Positions 29,811-39,910 of a DNA stretch of 64,000 nt are shown piece after piece. The notes beneath the pieces are model-generated. The model had not been told where the DNA came from. It did no database searches and was given only the letters and a program-made list of their open reading frames with translations. The DNA is taken from assembly GCA_016169945.1 (NCBI GenBank), contig JADLSH010000389.1:1-64000 (forward strand), written 5' to 3'. Position numbers and translations under genes: made by a program. Position 1 is the stretch's first letter; each line of letters opens with the position of its first letter. This stretch comes from Trachythela sp. YZ-2020 (lineage: Eukaryota > Cnidaria > Anthozoa > Malacalcyonacea > Clavulariidae).

Positions 29811-30034
29811 CACTTATACCTACTCTAAACATTTTCTGTTTGTTATGATTTTTATTAATCTTTGGATTTTTGCTGGCAGAGTGACCCATGTTTACGCGAT
29901 GACTTTTACTTTACTCTGAAGATACCAGACGTGTACGTGTGGTATAAAACATCTTCAACTTACGAAAACCTGTCAAACATTCTCTGATAGTCGTCAAGTA
30001 AAGACCTAAACTGTTAAGCTGCTGTATTTCCCAA

Positions 30035-30268
30035 ATGTCTCCTCACAAACGCTCGCCTAAACATTTCGACATTGACAATAACGAATTAGTTCTTCATCAT
30101 CGTCAGAAACGTATTGAAAAGAAACTGTTGAAAAGTTACGCTGCAGAAATCGCGTCAATTATATCTCGTCTTGTTGTTGAAAACTGCAATGGTTGCATCA
30201 TTGACCACCCGTCCCAAACACAACATGACTGTTTCTCACTAATCATTCTATTAGAAAATCATCTTAAC
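30035..30268 (+). other. ORF fragment with CNGC...HPSQTQHDC motif
   Basis: About 78 codons starting MSPHKRSPKHFD, with a Lys/Arg-rich helix and CNGCIIDHPSQTQHDC, a possible zinc-binding motif. I associate similar motifs with ORFs near Polinton polymerases, but no function is known. The ORF stays open to 30481, but its second half is antisense to a polymerase remnant and is not genuine. Confidence 0.4.
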
Positions 30269-30269
30269 T

Positions 30270-32449
30270 TATTTTTTCACCGTCTTCACATTCATGGTAA
30301 AGTTTGGAGGCGTTGGTTCGACCACCATAAAAACCATCTCGAGGCTCCAAAGGATCCACCAAATCATAGTTGTCGAAGTATGCTTTCATGTCCTCATCAC
30401 GTTCCAGCTCTTTTTTATATCGCATTCCCATACTTCAACGAGATTGAAACCGCGTTCTTCAAGGTAAAGAGCTTTTTGTAATGTGGCTTCGTAAAGATCA
30501 TGCATTGTTTTTTTCACTTACTGGGTTGACTGTATCACGGGCATAGCAATTCAAACATCCATGCCAAAAACATCCATGGAACTCATAAGCCGTGTTAGTC
30601 TCTTCGTGATATCCATCTCTTTTCTCCACCATTTCGTTTATGTTGAATATGGATATCATTCTTTTCTGCTGCATAGGAAAGCAATTTCTAGGCGATGTTG
30701 GATTGTTTCGTTTTCGGATGTTAGCCGTGTGGAGGAATGATGGCAGTGGTATTTTCTTGGAGGTAATTGGTTCGGTATACCAAATTACAAGCCTAGGCGA
30801 TGGTAAGGCATTTCTCAAAGGGATCGATATCGGTGACGTCACGGAACAACTAATGGAAATCAAGACAGCAACGGCGGAGAATATCGACGTCAGAGCGACA
30901 GTAGGCGAGGATTTCTTGCTGGAAGTCGAACACATAATCGTTCTCTTTCAATTCAGTGTGCCATTCTAAAAAATTTTGCTTCTCGGCAGGACTCATTCCG
31001 TCAGGATTATAGTAAGGACTCGGTTGTATAGGTCCAGCATAATTCTCGTTCTCTTTCTTATTGAAAATAGTAGCCTTTTGCAAGTTCGTCGATACCAAAG
31101 GTTTTAGGAAAATCCGCTAATCTCATCGGGATAAAACTCAAGGAGTCGATAAACTTGATTTTGAACATAGGTACATATAGTGTAAGGACCTTGGCACCGC
31201 GCATAATCACATCATACTTGACATCGTTCTCGCGTAGGTACTGTAAGATGAAATAACTATCATACCCTTGGAAGTTGTGCGCCATCACAACACATCCTTC
31301 ATGTTCCTCGGTAAATAACCATTCGCAGAATTCGTTTCGCGTATTGTCCCCTTGAAACGACCATTCGTCACCGGCCTCGTTCTGAATCACGCATAAATTG
31401 GGTTCGTGGTTCCCGTTTTCTTGACGACATTCAAAATCAAAGAAAAGCAATTGATCGTATCCGCGTCATCCTCGTCGTCCGACAGGTGGTCCGACACGTT
31501 GTCGTCTCGTTTCTTTTCAGGCTGTATATAACAGTAGTGGTCACCGGGTCGAGTATACTCTTTACATATACGGCATTTTGTCATGCCACAATTGTGTCTG
31601 TCTGGATTCTTTTCGCTACGCTTCACGACGGTATTACATTCAGGGCATTTGACTAGATCAGAACAAATCGATTTCGATTTTCCCATCGATTGTTTATGTC
31701 TATCGAAACATTCTTGGCTTTTTGAAAAGGCGATTACTGCGGTTGCAATGAATCCAGGATACGATAGGACAGTTTAGAAAACGACAACATTTACATGCAT
31801 TGGGACATAAATGATCCTTTTCGTGATCGTAAGCTTTTTTACATACGTGACAATAATAACTCCGAGCCAAAAACCCGGGCATCTTGGTGATGACATCGTA
31901 ATGACTATCATGTAAATAAAGGTAAATCTTTTTCTCTTTCTCAGGACCGGGAGAGATGAGACTACTTTGGTGCTCTTTAGATACGATATTGATCTGGTAA
32001 TCGGTTAGGTACGTTTGGAACCGTTTGACTTCGTCCATGCCACAGGGTCCAAGGGGAACGTCCGCTTTTTTATACAATTCACGCTAAATGGGTTTGCATT
32101 GGTCGTCGATGATCAACTATACTTTTGTACTGTTTATCGTTTTCAATTTTAGCTTTGGCAAAATAACAAGGGCTCTTGCTAAACATAGTTCATCCTTGTT
32201 TTGAATTCGCACAATTGATCCTTTTTTGGCTAAATGCTTCTCTAAATTAATCTCGCTTCGCTTCGAACCCTTGCCACCATGAGGCATTTCTACATGAACC
32301 ATATTAACACTAACCGTATCGTTCAGTCGAAATTTCTTATTAGATTGAATGACACGTTCAATTTCAGCTAACACGCGTTCGGTCGTCAAACGTTGACGAG
32401 GCATGAAAGGAAGAGAAATGGGGACTATGTTGTCACTTTTGTTTTCCAA
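30270..32449 (-). pseudogene. Second-lineage Polinton DNA polymerase B remnant
   Basis: Leftward segments give, in order: an N-domain (NDTVSVNMVHVEMPHGGKG ~32300), a Cys/His finger (YYCHVCKKAYDHEKDHLC ~31850), CPECN and CRICKEY fingers (~31640), ExoI (FFDFECRQ ~31440), ExoII (AHNFQGYDSYFI ~31280), ExoIII (YCRSDVDIL ~30880), a PDDEXK-like insert (YEFHGCFWHG ~30560) and the GFYGGRTNA stretch (~30330) that precedes palm motif A. Several frameshifts and stops intervene, and the polymerase palm is missing. Its sequence differs clearly from the polymerase at 10830..20804, so it derives from another Polinton lineage. Confidence 0.85.
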
Positions 32450-32457
32450 GCTGAAAA

Positions 32458-35400
32458 TGGCGAATGTTGTTCCGAATGTTGCTCTTTCGGAAATTGACTG
32501 TCACAAGTTTTGTAATGAGTTGCCAGTGTTTGAAGAAGAAGAGCTTAAACTAAAAGCAGTGCAAATGCTGCCGGAAGATTGTCAATACTCGGTTGACAAA
32601 TTCAATGCGATTGATGAATCTTCTTTCAAGATATGTGCCTCAACTAAGGACTTATCCTTGGAGAAACTTGATGAATGGTTGTTGGAATTCGAAGATCTCA
32701 ATGATGTTAATTTAAAAGTGAAGGTAAAAAAGAAACAGACCAAGCAATACGTGATTCAAAATTACTACCGATGCCAGCACAACACAAGAATTTCCAGCCC
32801 CCGTAAAGACCCCCAACGAAGACTGGATATGAACCCAACTGCTAGAGTCAAGAACACAAATTGCCCCTTTCAACTGACAATCAAAATAGACTCGTCTGGT
32901 GTATGTTCAATCAACCTCGACTGTGAACACAATCATTCAACGGGTAACTTAGAAGCGTCCAACTTCAACAAATTATCTGTTGAATCTGTTGAAAGAATAA
33001 AGAAGTTATATGAAGTTGGTCACACGCCTTCCACGGCGAGACAACAACACCTGGCCGAACTAAAAGCCACTTGTAAAGATGACATAGAGTTTCACATAAA
33101 AAAAGCTGACCGGTCAGTAACTCTATCAACAATTTGGCAAAGAGAGCTTTGGTGGTAAAGATACAAGCATGTTTGACAAACTAGTAGAAACACTTGAAGA
33201 ATATAAGAGATCAAACCCAGAAGCGAGTACAGATTACCAGCTCTATGGGGGTGACAGTGTTCCACTTCTTGTCTCCATAGTAACACCATTGATGAAGCGG
33301 GTTCACAAGTATGTAAAACAGAGTGGAGAACTTGTTTTTATTGATGCAACATCAAACACTGAGGAGCATAATTTGAAGGTATTCTTTTTGTGCACACACA
33401 GTGTTGCTGGAGCATTACCTTGTGGTATATTAATTACATCAGATGAGAAAGAATCCACCTTGAAGAGTGGCTTCGAAATGCTGAAGAGATGTTTACCCGA
33501 AGATGCTTTCTATGGAAGAGGATGCAATGGTCCTGAAGTTGTAATGACAGACAACTGTGATGAAGAGCGAAGCGCATTGCAATATGCTTGGCCCTCCGTG
33601 AGACAATTACTTTGCACGTTTCATATTTTGCAGCAGGTTTGGAGATGGCTGCATGACAAAAATCACCATGTTCACCAAGTAAGTAGACCTGAGATACTGA
33701 ACATATTCAAGAAAGCTGTTTATGCCGAGACAGAAGAATTATTTGAAGCCTGCTATGACGAACTGTTAAATGATGCATGTGAAAATTATGACAATGCAGC
33801 TAAATACTTCGAGAAGCTTTACGAAGATCGCATAAACTTTGCCCACTGTTTTCGTTCAGGTTTGACTTTGCGCGGGAACCAAACCAACAATTTCGTGGAG
33901 TCCCAATTCCTCGTTCTGAAAGATGTGATTTTGAAAAGAACGAAAGAATTCAATGTTGTAGCATTAGTCGGAAGGCTGACAACAGATTTGGAAAGTTACT
34001 ACAAGGAGAAGCTACTCTCCATAGCAGATTTGATGGATTATACCGAAAGCGATTTATGGGAAAGGGGAAAACAAAGAAGGATGGTAGTCAAGGCTACAAA
34101 GTGCCTAATGAAGATGAAAAAATATCATTTTTGGAGCATGTGAAAAAGTTTTCAAATGATATTTTTCAAGTTGCCAGCCTTACAGATAGTGATAAATGGT
34201 AAGTAGATTATAGTTGTTTGATTTTACAAATTTAATTAACATTTCATGTGCCAAATCTAACACAAATTAGTCAAACCAAAATTGTTAGATTCAGGACATG
34301 AAAAGTGCAATGTCTGAACTGCCCAAAAAATGTGAAGAACGCATACAGCCAACAATTGCAAATAACTGAGTGTCCTGCATTTAAATTTCAAGTTGCTATT
34401 TGCATAGCCCCAGCGACTTAATGCTCCATAGAGCATTCTATTCTTGTTACTAGATTTCGGGATTTACATTAATTTAATGTATATCTCTCTTAAGGCCATG
34501 TTACACGAAGCAATTTTCGCTGCAACTTGTCTCGCAACGGCGTTGCATTGTAGGTCGCAAGGGAAATTTCCTTGTGTAACACCCCTATTTTGCAACTTGT
34601 GTCGCAACGAAAAATTGTGTTGCAAGTTAACGTTGCAGAGAAAGTTGAAGCAGCTTCTACTTTTCGCAACGCTACGAGACAAGTTGCAGCGTGTGACACC
34701 CTCACTACAACTTGTCTCGCAATGTTTGGGAAAAGAACCAATCACAAAACAGAGTGACCCGCGAATTGGTGAAGTCCGCTGTAAAATTGTGCATACGCAT
34801 TGCAGGAACATTGCAGGTCGCAAAACAAGTTGCGTACGTATGACATGTCACTGCAACCTGCAATGTTTTTTTCCAGCAAACATATGAATGTGATGTGTTG
34901 TCTGGATGGTTGTCTAATGCATTTGCAAATGCAGCTTGAATTGACATTTGTTGTCCAGTTTTGTGTGTCTTAATACTGGAACTCTTCTGGCTGCTCTGTA
35001 CCTCCATGCGAGTGTCCTCCATTTAAATAGTTTTACTTTAAACACAAGATAAAAAGATATTAAACTGCTGTAAGTAAGTTTTTAATATTTTAACAAATTA
35101 TTTAACAGGTATATGGTGGACATGTCACTGGGTGTTTGCAGCTGTGAGACTGGTAAAGATGGATCTCCATGTAAGCATCAGTATTTGCTATGGGTAACCA
35201 AGCTGGCAAATGGTTTGAACTTCGTCCCCATTTCCTGTCCGGAACTGCGACAAAACCTAGCGTTGGTTGCGTTGGGTGAAACCCTTCCAATTGTGAAGTA
35301 CATGTCCCTCCGAGATGTCAACTCTGCAGTTGCACCAAATAATCCAAGAGAAGTTCAAGCTGGGCCGAAAGAAAGAGATGGACATGGAGTGGAAATATAA

Positions 35401-36219
35401 ATTCAAGAACAGGTAATGTATATTGACTATCGACAGTGGTGGGTTTATGGGGGGTGGGGGTGGACAGGGGCACACACTCCTATTGGTCAACAGGAGTGCA
35501 AGGGGCTGCATAAAATTAAATTTACTAGTTTAGTACCCAAGTTTCCACTTTCCGTACAAAAAATGGGTGATCATCTATAGGTTGAGCTTCTGTGTGATGT
35601 TAGCTGTATCGTTTTATAATTATTCAATATACTGTACTACCCTAGGTGCACTTTCATGACAGAACGTTGCTGGCTAGTGCTAGGTTCGGGGTTCTTGCCC
35701 AGCACCCCCAAGGAAAAATTGAACTATATCAGTCAATAATTAATTCTAACTATTTGTTTTAATCAACAGCAATCTGACGAAGGCCTTAGCTCAGTAGAAG
35801 GAGGGAGTGAGGAAACACAACTGCTAATCAACCATGCCCAGGATACCGTTCTTCACACATGCAATCTTCTAGCTGCAAAGGTTGAAGAATCTCAAGATCC
35901 AAAGCTAGCCAACGGAGTTTTGAAGTTTTCCTACAAACTTCAGAAGCTGTTAAAATCTACTGGCATGAATGGAAATTTGATCTCGGCACTCTACAGCTTT
36001 GGGGCAACTGAGCTGAGCAAATCAAAAAATGGGAAGAAAATAAAAGTGCAGCCAAATAGAAAACGAAAACGTGCCAATGGCAGTCGTCAAGCAATTGCTA
36101 AAGGTCGATCTTCTGCCCTGGTTCCACTGGATCCTCCAACCAAAAGGGGCAAACGAGCTCACAGTTTGTCAGTTGCTGTTGCACAAATATGCCAAAGAAG
36201 TCAGGTTCTGATGTTATGA
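32458..36219 (+). pseudogene. MULE-type transposase gene with introns
   Basis: Exon 1 starts at MANVVPNV and encodes a WRKY/GCM1-like zinc finger (RCQH ... NCPF ... CEHNH, ~32770..32935). The MULE DDE core follows: FIDATSN, then VVMTDNCDEERSAL with WPSVRQLLCTFHILQQVW, then NQTNNFVESQF. Frameshifts occur near 33150 and 34090. A donor at 34199 (GGTAAGTAG) and an acceptor ending at 35108 (TTTAACAG) join in phase to a SWIM finger (VCSCETGKDGSPCKHQ). A further donor (~35413) and acceptor (~35770) lead to a Lys/Arg-rich C-terminal exon ending at 36219. No terminal repeats were found. It may be a decayed transposon or a host-retained copy. Confidence 0.75.
34490..34870. repeat. MITE-like repeat in the MULE intron
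   Basis: Begins GGCCATGTTACACGAAGC and is built of repeated CAACTTGTCTCGCAAC motifs in both orientations, ending near GTACGTATGACATGTCACTGCAACCTGCAATG. Overlapping ORFs on both strands here are by-products. Confidence 0.6.
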
Positions 36220-36299
36220 AATCAAAGACACGGCATTAACTTTAACTGTAGGCTGAAGTGGTTCAAATAGAACAGGTAGTTAGCAAGAATTAACTAACT

Positions 36300-36417
36300 A
36301 GCCTCCTCTACAGGCATCTCTGTATGGGTCGCTGGTGTCTGATGAAAGTGTTTGAGATCGGAATAATCTTTTAACATGACACAGGTGACCAGCTTGGAGA
36401 GACCTGTGGAGGAGGCT
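36300..36417. mobile_element. 118-bp MITE with 11-bp TSD
   Basis: The inverted ends AGCCTCCTC.ACAGG are flanked by ATTAACTAACT at 36289..36299 and 36418..36428. The long duplication suits MULE-type mobilisation. Confidence 0.75.
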
Positions 36418-36428
36418 ATTAACTAACT

Positions 36429-36963
36429 GCTTCCTAATTTATGCATGGTTTTACTATAATGTACATTACTTAATTATATAAATATCTAACAGATACTATT
36501 TATAGTTTTATTAAATGTTTTATTAAGATCAGTTAAAAATGTAACAAAATATTGGCAAGAACTTCCTATAATAAAATAAATTAACTAGAATGCTGATATT
36601 AATTAAAGAGTGATTGTCATTCATTATTTGTTGCACCCTTAAATCTGCTTCACAGACATTTTATGGACCGTCTAATAGAGGTTTCTGCTTTCAATCCATA
36701 ATATATCTCAACCATCCTATGGTACTTGCTCATATATTTTGGGCTAAAAGCTTATAACAAAAAAATACTTAATAAAGCATGCCAATCTAAAAGTTTTTTT
36801 ATCATATGAACATAGGTTTCAATTTTTTACGTATAAATATAGTTACCAGTACTGTTATAAATATCACTACTTTTATTAATATCGCTACTGATATAAATAT
36901 TGCTACTGTTATACACTGTAAATATCGTCACTGTTATAAATATAGCTGTTCATGAAAGCACCC
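36429..36963. other. AT-rich, no gene
   Basis: Contains a loose tandem of TATAAATAT(C/T)GCTACTGT-like units at about 36830..36950. Confidence 0.4.
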
Positions 36964-37158
36964 TTATGCATGTTTCAGCTTCATATGACGATGTAAGTTG
37001 CCGCTACTTATTTGTGATCCACAGACACTGCAAGTTTCTTTTGCTTGAGTATGTGTCGCATCGTGTCTAGACAGATTTCGCTTGCTGTGAAATGCCTTCC
37101 CACATTTATCACACTTAAATTCTTGTAGGTGCTCCTTACGCAGACTTCGACACTCTTG
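36964..37158 (-). other. Putative exon encoding two C2H2-like fingers
   Basis: The leftward open frame (not ATG-initiated) encodes FKCDKCGKAFHSKRNLSRH (then DATH), a canonical C2H2 finger. A second follows: TCSVCGSQISSGNLHRH, ending KLKHA and stop at 36964. The frame is closed upstream at about 37159, so an upstream exon is needed. It lies on the same strand as the HMG-box exons (37339..37834) and may belong to the same transcript. Confidence 0.5.
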
Positions 37159-37338
37159 TCATCTCGAGTAACAAACTTTAGTCATTAAATCCTTTTTTTT
37201 AAATCCTCAAAAAAGCAAAGGAATCGCAGACAATACTATTAGCCTAGTAATGGTGAAAACAGTTCATTGGCTAATGTTTTATTGCCGTGTGAACATATCA
37301 AATTTCTTTTAAAATGTGAACTGGCAGTGAACATATCA

Positions 37339-37834
37339 CTACTCAATGAAAACTGGTATTTCATCAACACAGTAAATGTTATGTATTCCACCACAAACCG
37401 CTGGCACATAGTATTCAAATATTAATATATAAGCTTGGGTTTCGTATACCTTCCTCCTTTCAGAACCAAGCTGTTTCCACATTTTTGAAGCAACTTTTGA
37501 GATTCTGTATATTTCATAGTCTTCCCCAAGTCTACTTACTATCTCCGGCTGGGGAAAAACAAAAAAGATTTCAATGAGCGATATATAAATTGCACTTTTG
37601 TTTTTATAAAAGATCATTATTTGCAATAGTATTATAGTATATTTGCACCAAACCACATGTGAGAATGTCACTGTGTATATAAATCTATTTTCTCGTAGAT
37701 TTCGTTCGTTATAACGAATAACAATATGAAACCATAAGAATGAAACAAATTATACTCACAGCGACTGCTTGATAGAATGCATTCCACCCACTTGATCTTC
37801 TTAAAGACGATTTTACTTCGTTGTTGACAGCCAT
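37339..37834 (-). CDS. Putative two-exon HMG-box protein
   Basis: Exon 1 (37834..37760) starts MAVNNEVKSSLRRSSGWNAF, the first HMG-box helix. A donor (GTGAGTATA) and an acceptor (TTTTTCCCCAG ending at 37549) define an intron of 37549..37759. Exon 2 from 37548 continues in phase with PEIVSRLGEDYEIYRISKVA and then MWKQLGSERRKVYETQA, which fits HMG-box helices 2 and 3. The frame then runs to a stop at 37339, but a further donor (AAG/GTATAC) at ~37450 could splice it to downstream exons such as the C2H2 segment. DNA binding is inferred from the fold signature. Confidence 0.5.
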
Positions 37835-37894
37835 GTTGCTCTTGTTGACTTCTATGCGTACACGTGCGAATGTCTCGAAACGCGTGGGGTTAAT

Positions 37895-38431
37895 TTAATC
37901 GTATTCCGCGTGTTCCGCATATTTAATATCGTATTTCAGATTTACCGGATATGACGCACGATTTGTGAGTCCAACTGAAGACCCTGATCGTAACTGGCGG
38001 TTTACGAAAGGGCAAATTGCGGCGCCGTCGTTTACTTCATCATTCGCTTCGTCAAACGATATTTTCTGCCCACGGCCAGTTTGTACGAAAGGCTCGTCGA
38101 ATATCCCCGCGCTGTCATTCGCTTCGTCCTTCGCTTCGTCAAACGATCTTTTTCGTTCACGACCAATTTGCAGTATCAGTTCGTCATCTTGCCAATTGAT
38201 CAAAAACTGTTGTCTTTGCTCAGGGCTTCACGTATCCGAAAGACTAAGTACAAGCCCTAACTCAGCGTTTTCCAGTCGCCATTCTTTGACCCTTTTAAAA
38301 ATATCCATTTGTCTTTCGACCACTAACCGCCGTTCGGTTTCATTGAAGGCACACGTTCTCTCCAAGGAGCTTAACTCTGCTAGAATTTGACAATTGCTTA
38401 TTCTCGTATTCATTTTCAAATGTTTCTCCAC
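37895..38431 (-). pseudogene. 178-codon ORF with one internal TGA
   Basis: An ATG at 38431 (MEKHLKMNTR) begins a charged, helical first part. A TGA at 38228..38230 interrupts it, after which the same frame continues to 37895. The second part holds two copies of a short repeat (KRSFDEAKDEANDSA and KISFDEANDEVNDGA). No family is recognised. It lies upstream of, and on the same strand as, the HMG-box exons. The stop is probably a nonsense mutation. Confidence 0.35.
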
Positions 38432-38544
38432 CGAAAGATAAATGCACTATGAGCTTTTTTCGCTCAAAAACCCGTATTTATAACGTAATATGACGTCACA
38501 TCTTAGTGCGCACACCCCTTAAAAAACAATGTTTATAGTCTCGC

Positions 38545-39665
38545 CAAACCGTACGTACAACGCGTACGTACAATGCGTACGTACAATGCATACGACACTA
38601 AAACGACATTAAAACGGAATTCTTGACACTAAAACGGAATTCTTACCGACACTAAAACGGAATTCTTGATAATTGGAACTCGCCAGCAGCTGTCTAAGGT
38701 TACAATCGACTCGATTGAAGTTGGTGATGCTGATATAAAACCTGTACAAGAAGTCCGAAATTTAGGTTCGTGGTTTGACGAACATATGTCTATGAATGTC
38801 CATGTGGGCAAGGTTTGCAGCAAAGCATTTAAGGGCTTGTACAACATTCGACAAATAAGGAAGTTCCTCTCCATCGAATCAACTAAAACGCTCGTACATG
38901 CCTTTGTGACGTCACACTTGGACTACTGCAATTCTCTCCTGGTCGGCATTCCCCAATACCAACTTCAGCGTCTTCAACGAGTTCTCAATGCCGCTGCTAG
39001 AGTGACGTGTCTTATACCAAGATGCGCTCATATTACCCCTGTCCTGATGCACCTTCACTGGCTGCCTGTTAAGTTTCGTGTTGATTTTAAAATTGCACTC
39101 CTGGTATATAAAGCTCTCCATGGGATGGCGCCAGGCTACATTATGGAACTGTTGTTAGAAAAACCGAACTGCTGTTACCAACTGAGATCTGATGATCAGG
39201 GACTACTTTTTATCCCAAAAACTAGAGCGAAGACTCTTGGTGATCGAGCATTTGTGCATGCAGCTCCGTCAATTTGGAACATGCTACCTTATGGTATTAG
39301 AAATAGTAAAACAATTGACTGTTTTAAATCTCAATTAAAGACTTTCCTTTTTAAGAAAGCTTTCGATTCTAACTTTTAGATTTATAGACACTTATACCTT
39401 AATTCTTAATATTTTAGCTGCTTGTATATAGTAGAACTTCATTGTTGTAAAGCGCTTTGGAATATTTTATATAATTTAAGCGCTGTATAAATCTTTATAT
39501 ATTATACGCACAATGCATACGTACAATGCGTACGTACAATACGTACGTACGTACAAGGCGTACGTACAAGGTGTACGTACAAGGCGTACGTACGAGGTGT
39601 ACTTACAAGGTGTATGTACAATGCGTACGTACAATACGTACGTACAAGGCGTACGTACAACTATG
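38545..39665. repeat. CGTACGTACAA satellite interrupted by a LINE
   Basis: Short arrays of CGTACGTACAATG/CGTACGTACAAGG units occur at 38545..38600 and again at 39505..39665, on either side of a LINE fragment. The ORFs in the array are artefacts of the period. Confidence 0.8.
38605..39504 (+). pseudogene. LINE (L2/CR1-like) reverse transcriptase C-terminal copy
   Basis: A 5'-truncated copy. The 237-codon ORF at 38666..39379 holds VRNLGSWFDEHMSMNVHV, LDYCNSLLVGIP, LNAAARVTCLIP, LHWLPVKFRVDFKIALLVYK and the WNMLPYGIR end. This is the standard post-palm region of L2/CR1-like LINE ORF2. The 3' end is a TATAAATC..TTATATATTAT tail. It sits in the CGTACGTACAA satellite. About 60 bp before the ORF, an ACACTAAAACGGAATTCTT unit is repeated three times. 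Confidence 0.8.
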
Positions 39666-39910
39666 ACGTCACTTCCCAATATGACGCACGCGACGCCATT
39701 TTGAATACTAATTACTTCCGCCGCTGGTTAGACGGGTTAAGCTACTATCGTCGCTACCATAAATACCGGCTAATCGACCGAGCGAAAAATTAGCATTTCT
39801 AAATATAAAATTTCTCAGTCCTGGTGCAACTCTACATATCAAGAGTTGCACACGCTTAATAATCACGATTAACAGCACTAGTTTCCGTAAAAACATCCAT
39901 GCCCATGGCC

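Noticed and set aside
30269..30481. Second half of the + strand ORF starting at 30035
   Set aside because: The opposite strand encodes a recognisable polymerase segment, so these codons are antisense.
38228..38230. TGA as a selenocysteine codon
   Set aside because: No selenoprotein family resemblance and no SECIS-like element recognised; a nonsense mutation is simpler.
39476..39704. ORFs rich in Tyr/Val/Arg on both strands
   Set aside because: They are period artefacts of the CGTACGTACAA satellite.
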